Source of the DNA: an uncultured Bacteroidota bacterium
GTDB taxonomy: Bacteria; Bacteroidota; Bacteroidia; Chitinophagales; Chitinophagaceae
Length of the DNA stretch: 46,529 nt
Direction: 5' to 3'
Assembly: GCA_903829015.1 (NCBI GenBank)
Contig: CAIKOJ010000014.1
Coordinates: 1 to 46,529 of the forward strand
The translations under genes were made by a program, and so were the position numbers. Of this stretch, positions 42,703 through 46,529 are shown one piece after another (the stretch's first letter is position 1; each line of letters begins with the position of its first letter). The notes under the pieces were generated by a model. That model ran no database searches. It was not told where the DNA came from and saw only the letters and a list, made by a program, of their open reading frames with translations.

Positions 42703-43947
42703 TTATCTGTTAAATACTGCGCATTTCACCTGAAACTGCAGGTAATCATGATCAATAAAACTACCCATTGGTGTAACTACATTATTAATTCCCTTTCGAT
42801 AGGATACCGCAGCCTTTAAGGTTCGGCTAATCGAAACCTCAGAGCGCGCCATTAGACCCACATCAAACAATGGTGTTTTATAAGATGTTCCCTTGTAATT
42901 CGGATCTGCTTCGGGACGTTTATCAGCCAGTGCCTGCTGAAAATCTGGCCCTACACCTACCGATACCCCTTTTATTATCTTCACGCCCAGCGATGGACTT
43001 ACCTGCAGATACGAAAGATTATAAGTAACATTTTTACTGGTCAATTCCCCATAGATCGGTGTATTGTCCAAAGTAGTCTTTCCGCTGGCTACGCCCTTGG
43101 TAGTCAACCCTTTGCCAGCAGAGCTGTTATTACCTGAGGCTGTTTGGAGCGTACCTTCGTAATCAGGTCTGGTGATCATGTTTTGTTTCGGCATGTCCTG
43201 ATTAATACTGGTATTGGTAAACGCTACAGTACCTTCAAAATAAACTTTGTCGTTTATTTTCCGGCGGATTGCAGCACCTGCGCTATAACTGTTATTCTGG
43301 TTGCCAGTGGCATAAGCACCCACCAATATGATTGAGAATTTTGGCTGAGGTTTCTGTATGTGCTCTTTAAAGGTAACTACTGGTTTTGACGCTTCTTTTG
43401 TTTCTTTCTTAGCCACATCCTTCTTCTTTGCAACAACGGCAACTTCTTCTTTTTTAGCATTGATAGTTGGTGCAAACTGCATATTGGTATTCGCTTTTCT
43501 GCTCTGCTTTACGGTCACTATCGCATTCTCTATATTGATCCCAAATTTCTCCTCTTTAGGTTCCTGTAGCTCAGCTGCTTTTTCGGAAGGTTTAATTTTA
43601 TGCGCCATAGCTATAGGGTAATGGACCACCCGCGCTGTAGTAGCAACCACGTTCTGTGCGGGAACTGTTGCCTCTTTGTGAATCGCTTTCCCTTTGCCTG
43701 AATGAGCATCGGTAATTGCAACCGGTGATGTTATGTCGCCGTGCTGCATTAATGGGTATACTCCCATAGCCATAGCTACCGAAGCTGCGATACCTGCCAC
43801 AGGCATCAACCACCACATAATAATGCTCTTTTTCTTAGATCGGCCACCCAGCTGGTCTTCGAGCCTGTCCCAATTCGCGGGATTGTACTCAAAGTCGTTC
43901 TGATCAAACTTCTGCCTGATCAGTTCGTCAAATTCTCTTGGCTTCAT
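42703..43947 (-). CDS. Membrane-anchored protein with beta-barrel-like C-terminus, sigma-factor partner
   Basis: A 414-residue protein in three parts. The first is a cytoplasmic N-terminus of about 40 residues (FDELIRQKF and FEYNPANWDRLEDQL), a motif often found in products encoded beside ECF sigma factors in Bacteroidota. Next is one membrane helix at 41-67 (WWLMPVAGIAASVAMAMGVY). After a Lys/Ala/Glu-rich linker (70-200) comes a beta-rich domain (203-414) with alternating strands (FSIILVGAYATG, KVYFEGTVAFTNTS, LSYLQVSPSLGVKI, TLKAAVSYRKGINNV) like PorT-type or 8-strand outer-membrane barrels. It overlaps the sigma gene by 20 bases, so it is probably an anti-sigma factor or sensor. It could alternatively be an inner-membrane protein with a soluble beta domain. 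Confidence 0.75.
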   Translation of the reverse strand: MKPREFDELIRQKFDQNDFEYNPANWDRLEDQLGGRSKKKSIIMWWLMPVAGIAASVAMAMGVYPLMQHGDITSPVAITDAHSGKGKAIHKEATVPAQNVVATTARVVHYPIAMAHKIKPSEKAAELQEPKEEKFGINIENAIVTVKQSRKANTNMQFAPTINAKKEEVAVVAKKKDVAKKETKEASKPVVTFKEHIQKPQPKFSIILVGAYATGNQNNSYSAGAAIRRKINDKVYFEGTVAFTNTSINQDMPKQNMITRPDYEGTLQTASGNNSSAGKGLTTKGVASGKTTLDNTPIYGELTSKNVTYNLSYLQVSPSLGVKIIKGVSVGVGPDFQQALADKRPEADPNYKGTSYKTPLFDVGLMARSEVSISRTLKAAVSYRKGINNVVTPMGSFIDHDYLQFQVKCAVFNR

Positions 43948-44509
43948 AACTTAAATTTTGTTGTTCACTTTTTTTTATTTTATCCTGTAGCAGATTTCTC
44001 GCCTGGTGCACATGCCAGTGAGACGTCCCCTCGCTGATACTCAATTGTTCTGATATTTCTTTATGATTGTAACCATCAAACACAAACAGGTTAAAAACTG
44101 TTCTTGTCATGGATGGAAGGATCTGTATAATTTTCACCAGTTCCTTAAAGTCCATTTGTTCTATTGCCGAATTACTTACTGATATGTTGCTTTCTTCAGC
44201 GGGTATAGAGTTTACATGCATCTTCAGTTCTTCTTTAAAGGCTGTGCCCCGCAGAAAGTCCAGACATGTATTGACCATGATCCGCTGCATCCAGCCCCCG
44301 AAAGAACCGGATTGCTTGTAATTATCTATTTGAGTGAAAATTTTGAGGAATCCGTCGTTGAGTAGTTGTTCAGCATCCTGCATATTTTTAGCGTAACGGG
44401 CGCATACTTTCAAAAACGTGCTATAATACGTTTTATACAGATGCTCCTGTAAAGCCCGGTTTTTATCCCGGCACCCTGCTATTATTTCCTGTTCAGAATA
44501 TGCGGGCAT
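43928..44509 (-). CDS. ECF-type RNA polymerase sigma factor
   Basis: A 193-residue sigma-70-like factor of the ECF class. Region 2 (about 22-90) contains LYKTYYSTFLKVCARYAKNM, DAEQLLNDGFLKIF and SFGGWMQRIMVNTCLDFLR. Region 4 (about 125-180) contains LPSMTRTVFNLFVFDGYNHKEI and the recognition helix ISEGTSHWHVHQARNLL. The GTSHWHVHQAR segment has His-Trp-His where related factors usually have Lys-Ser-x. It overlaps the start of the 414-residue membrane protein gene, forming a two-gene operon; that partner is the obvious candidate regulator of its activity. The target promoters are unknown. Confidence 0.92.
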   Translation of the reverse strand: MPAYSEQEIIAGCRDKNRALQEHLYKTYYSTFLKVCARYAKNMQDAEQLLNDGFLKIFTQIDNYKQSGSFGGWMQRIMVNTCLDFLRGTAFKEELKMHVNSIPAEESNISVSNSAIEQMDFKELVKIIQILPSMTRTVFNLFVFDGYNHKEISEQLSISEGTSHWHVHQARNLLQDKIKKSEQQNLSYEAKRI

Positions 44510-45365
44510 AATGCTTAGGTATTCCTGCTTTTTGGCAGTAAGGAAAAATACTAATGTGTCTTTCCTTTCTTGTTAAACTAATTTAATGTTTTCTCTTCAT
44601 TCTTCCTTTTTTCAACCGCTTTAAATTACCCTTTTCGCGATTTCGGGTAATCTATAGCGCAGTTTTCCAGTTTTCGGTTATAGGGGCCATATCCCTTTTA
44701 ATTTAGTCTTTAGGTATATCTGGTAAGCTTTTCTGCAGTTCTTGTTGTAAAGATGAAAGGCGCCTTTCACTACTCAAAACTTACCACTCACATATATAGA
44801 CGTAACCGGAACTGAAAATCTTGGGTTTTTTGAAAAAATATTTTTTTTAGCGGTACTTAGTCGTTAGTAGATGGTATTTAGTTGCCAAAAATTAAATTTT
44901 GCCTCTGTTCCCAACACCAACTGGATGTTCGACATGCACTGCCCCACATATTATATATAACACTGCAATTATCATACCATTTTCACTGTTCTTTAACAGA
45001 AAAAGGTATTTGGCAGGAAATTTGTATTGATGTTGGTAGAGTTTTACTCCAATAGTTTGGAGTACCTCATTTAGATCAATTTTGGTGTCCGTGGGACCGA
45101 AAAAGCGGGCGCGCGTTTGACAATTTAGGAATTGAGCTTAAATACATTTCACTATCAATAAAATTTTATCTTAAAAAAATGCCTATGGATACAAACGTTT
45201 TCGCAACAATTATCGTCTAATTTATTAACACTTTAGTAGTCAGCAACAAACAGTTTGCGTTTGCCATAAGTTGCCCTATGAGTATTGCAGCCTGGTTACC
45301 ATTTCAGTGCAAACCGATATTTTTTGCCGAATACTACTCTATACCTTAATTTATAAACCAAACCT
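44510..45365. other. 856-base intergenic region with several dyads, no convincing gene
   Basis: AT-rich gap between the divergent sigma-factor and FkbM genes. Visible structure: ATTACCC-N13-GGGTAAT (44625-44651), a perfect 16-bp palindrome TGAAAGGCGCCTTTCA (44754-44769), TACTCCAA-N4-TTGGAGTA (45045-45064), and short A/T runs. No frame with coding character or RNA gene was recognised. A 13-codon frame at 45179-45220 is too short to support. Confidence 0.6.
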
Positions 45366-46142
45366 ATGAAAAAATTGCTCTTCAAAGCGCTTGACCTTAA
45401 GTCTTATCTGCGCGTACTTCACCTGAGTTTTCATTTTCTGTATGCTGTTGGTGCGCTGAAGCGAAATTATACATACAGATTCCACTATTTCGATGCAAAA
45501 GTGATAAAGGAAGGAGACCACGTGATGGATATTGGCGCCAACCTGGGATACTATACCAAGCTCTTTGCAAAATGGGTAGGTAAAACCGGTGCAGTGTATG
45601 CCGTGGAACCCGTGCCTGCATTTGCTGATACGATTAAGAATGAGATGAAAGAGTACAACAATGTCACGATATACAACTTTGCGCTGGGAAGCCAGGAACG
45701 TGACGTGACATTATCAACGCCGGGAAGGTATGGCTACCTGCGAACCGGACTTGCAAAAGTACAAAGCGAAAAAGAAGCTGAAACCTCCGAGTTTTCATTT
45801 AAAGCTGTGATGAAGTGTGGCAGCAAACTTTTTCAGAATCTTAAGCGGCTAGATTTCATAAAGTGCGATATTGAGGGCTACGAGGCAGTAGTGCTGCCGG
45901 AGATGAAGCCGGTACTGGAGAAATTCAAACCAATGATACAATTGGAAACATGGGGCAACCAGAAAGCTATGGTCGAAAATTTCCTCCTATGCATGGGCTA
46001 TAACGAATACGATCTCGAAGGCGAAAACCTAAAACAGGTTACTAGTCCTGAATATGAAATCACCGGTGATCTGTTTTTTATTCACCCGGACAATAAGGTT
46101 ATGATTGGTAGGTTTAAAAACGTATTGTTCCCCGCGGCATAA
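45366..46142 (+). CDS. FkbM-family SAM-dependent methyltransferase
   Basis: A 258-residue methyltransferase of the FkbM type, usually methylating hydroxyl groups of sugars or secondary metabolites. SAM motif I is HVMDIGANLGYYTKLF (about 52-67), followed by YAVEPVPAF (motif II) and FIKCDIEGYEAVVLPEM (motif III), which is diagnostic for FkbM. It starts MKKLLFKALDLKSYLRVLHL, a short helical N-terminus. No sugar-pathway genes are visible in the window, so the substrate is unknown. It is convergent with the truncated gene at the end. Confidence 0.88.
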   Translation: MKKLLFKALDLKSYLRVLHLSFHFLYAVGALKRNYTYRFHYFDAKVIKEGDHVMDIGANLGYYTKLFAKWVGKTGAVYAVEPVPAFADTIKNEMKEYNNVTIYNFALGSQERDVTLSTPGRYGYLRTGLAKVQSEKEAETSEFSFKAVMKCGSKLFQNLKRLDFIKCDIEGYEAVVLPEMKPVLEKFKPMIQLETWGNQKAMVENFLLCMGYNEYDLEGENLKQVTSPEYEITGDLFFIHPDNKVMIGRFKNVLFPAA

Positions 46143-46163
46143 TATGCATGTCATAGGGCAAAG

Positions 46164-46529
46164 CTACTTAATCACATTGGATGCCTTTAAGTATAATTGA
46201 TTGTGCCTGTGAGTGTTATTTAATAAAATAGCCAGAAAACCTACTTCTTTGTTTATGTAGAATACATCATATGAATTATCAACAGTATTGTAGTATTCAA
46301 TTTTGTATACTTCATTGTAGCTTTTCCCACTAAATGTTACATTATCAAATAAAGTGGTTTTTTTATAACCGATAAAATCACCATAACCTCCTGATATATT
46401 TTTTTGTCCTACCTCAAAAGGCATTCCGGTTGTAAAACCCATTGGGAAAGTATATCTGTTATCTAAACCACGATAGTCAATTGATAAATTTGCAAGATCT
46501 AATGCCTGACAATCTAAATCAAAATACAA
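46164..46529 (-). CDS. Unknown protein, C-terminal fragment (cut by window end)
   Basis: The frame is open to the last base of the window, so the N-terminus lies outside; the TTG at the edge is not a credible start. The visible 121 residues are beta-rich and polar: DLANLSIDYRGLDNRYTFP, NISGGYGDFIGYKKTTLFD, NEVYKIEYYNTVDNSYDVFY and a C-terminal YLKASNVIK. No family is recognised. The composition suggests an exported or surface protein, but no signal sequence can be seen. It ends 21 bases from the FkbM stop with no clear terminator between. Confidence 0.75.
   Translation of the reverse strand: MYFDLDCQALDLANLSIDYRGLDNRYTFPMGFTTGMPFEVGQKNISGGYGDFIGYKKTTLFDNVTFSGKSYNEVYKIEYYNTVDNSYDVFYINKEVGFLAILLNNTHRHNQLYLKASNVIK

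Noticed and set aside
45179..45220. 13-residue frame (MPMDTNVFATIIV) upstream of the FkbM gene
   Set aside because: It is too short to distinguish from chance; there is no ribosome binding site and no attenuator-like hairpin after it.

Overview
The window comes from a member of the Bacteroidota, most probably Chitinophagaceae or a close relative; the exact genus cannot be named from sequence alone. Four things point there. Promoters match the Bacteroidota form (TTG, about 18-20 bases, then TAnnTTTG), clearest before the tRNA-Arg gene. Shine-Dalgarno sequences are almost absent. One protein carries a C-terminal type IX secretion (T9SS) sorting domain. Bacteroidota-style gene neighbourhoods are present: bamD-rpoZ, a dcw cluster without murF or ddl, and a PASTA-tailed FtsI.

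Layout. 1-2.4 kb: 3' end of ahcY, a previously unmarked 52-residue lipoprotein gene, and an acetyl-CoA acetyltransferase. 2.5-4.9 kb: three small genes (DUF1801, VOC/PhnB-like, SRPBCC/AHSA1) divergent from a GlxA-type AraC regulator, with repeated 12-bp elements between them. 5.0 kb: tRNA-Arg(CCG). 5.5-9.9 kb: an AT-rich cassette of four soluble signalling proteins (stand-alone receiver, receiver plus kinase-like module lacking the phospho-histidine, receiver-LuxR regulator, three-PAS histidine kinase). 10.1-15.1 kb: a TPR-gluzincin protein, a secreted S74/tail-fibre-like protein and an M16 peptidase.

15.1-31.6 kb, minus strand: a small Lys/Ala-rich exported protein, then the dcw operon in transcription order mraZ, rsmH, ftsL-like, ftsI, murE, mraY, murD, ftsW, murG, murC, ftsQ, ftsA, ftsZ, ending in a strong terminator. 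It builds lipid II from UDP-MurNAc precursors (MurE has the DNPR motif for meso-diaminopimelate), flips or polymerises and crosslinks it at the septum, and supplies the Z-ring. Upstream of mraZ are 10-bp-phased GTGGG boxes, a perfect DnaA box and a second 10-bp-phased array in the opposite orientation.

31.9-46.5 kb: a half-size TauE/SafE protein, asnS, two exported proteins of unknown function, bamD-rpoZ, an NHL-repeat T9SS cargo, a Bcp peroxiredoxin, an M23 peptidase, an ECF sigma factor overlapping a membrane-anchored protein with a beta-barrel-like C-terminus, a long palindrome-bearing intergenic region, a FkbM methyltransferase and a truncated unknown gene.

Most interesting for follow-up: the signalling cassette with its His-to-Gln kinase-like partner, the sigma factor with its possible trans-envelope partner, and the phased repeat arrays in front of the dcw operon. 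No CRISPR array, insertion sequence or prophage was seen.
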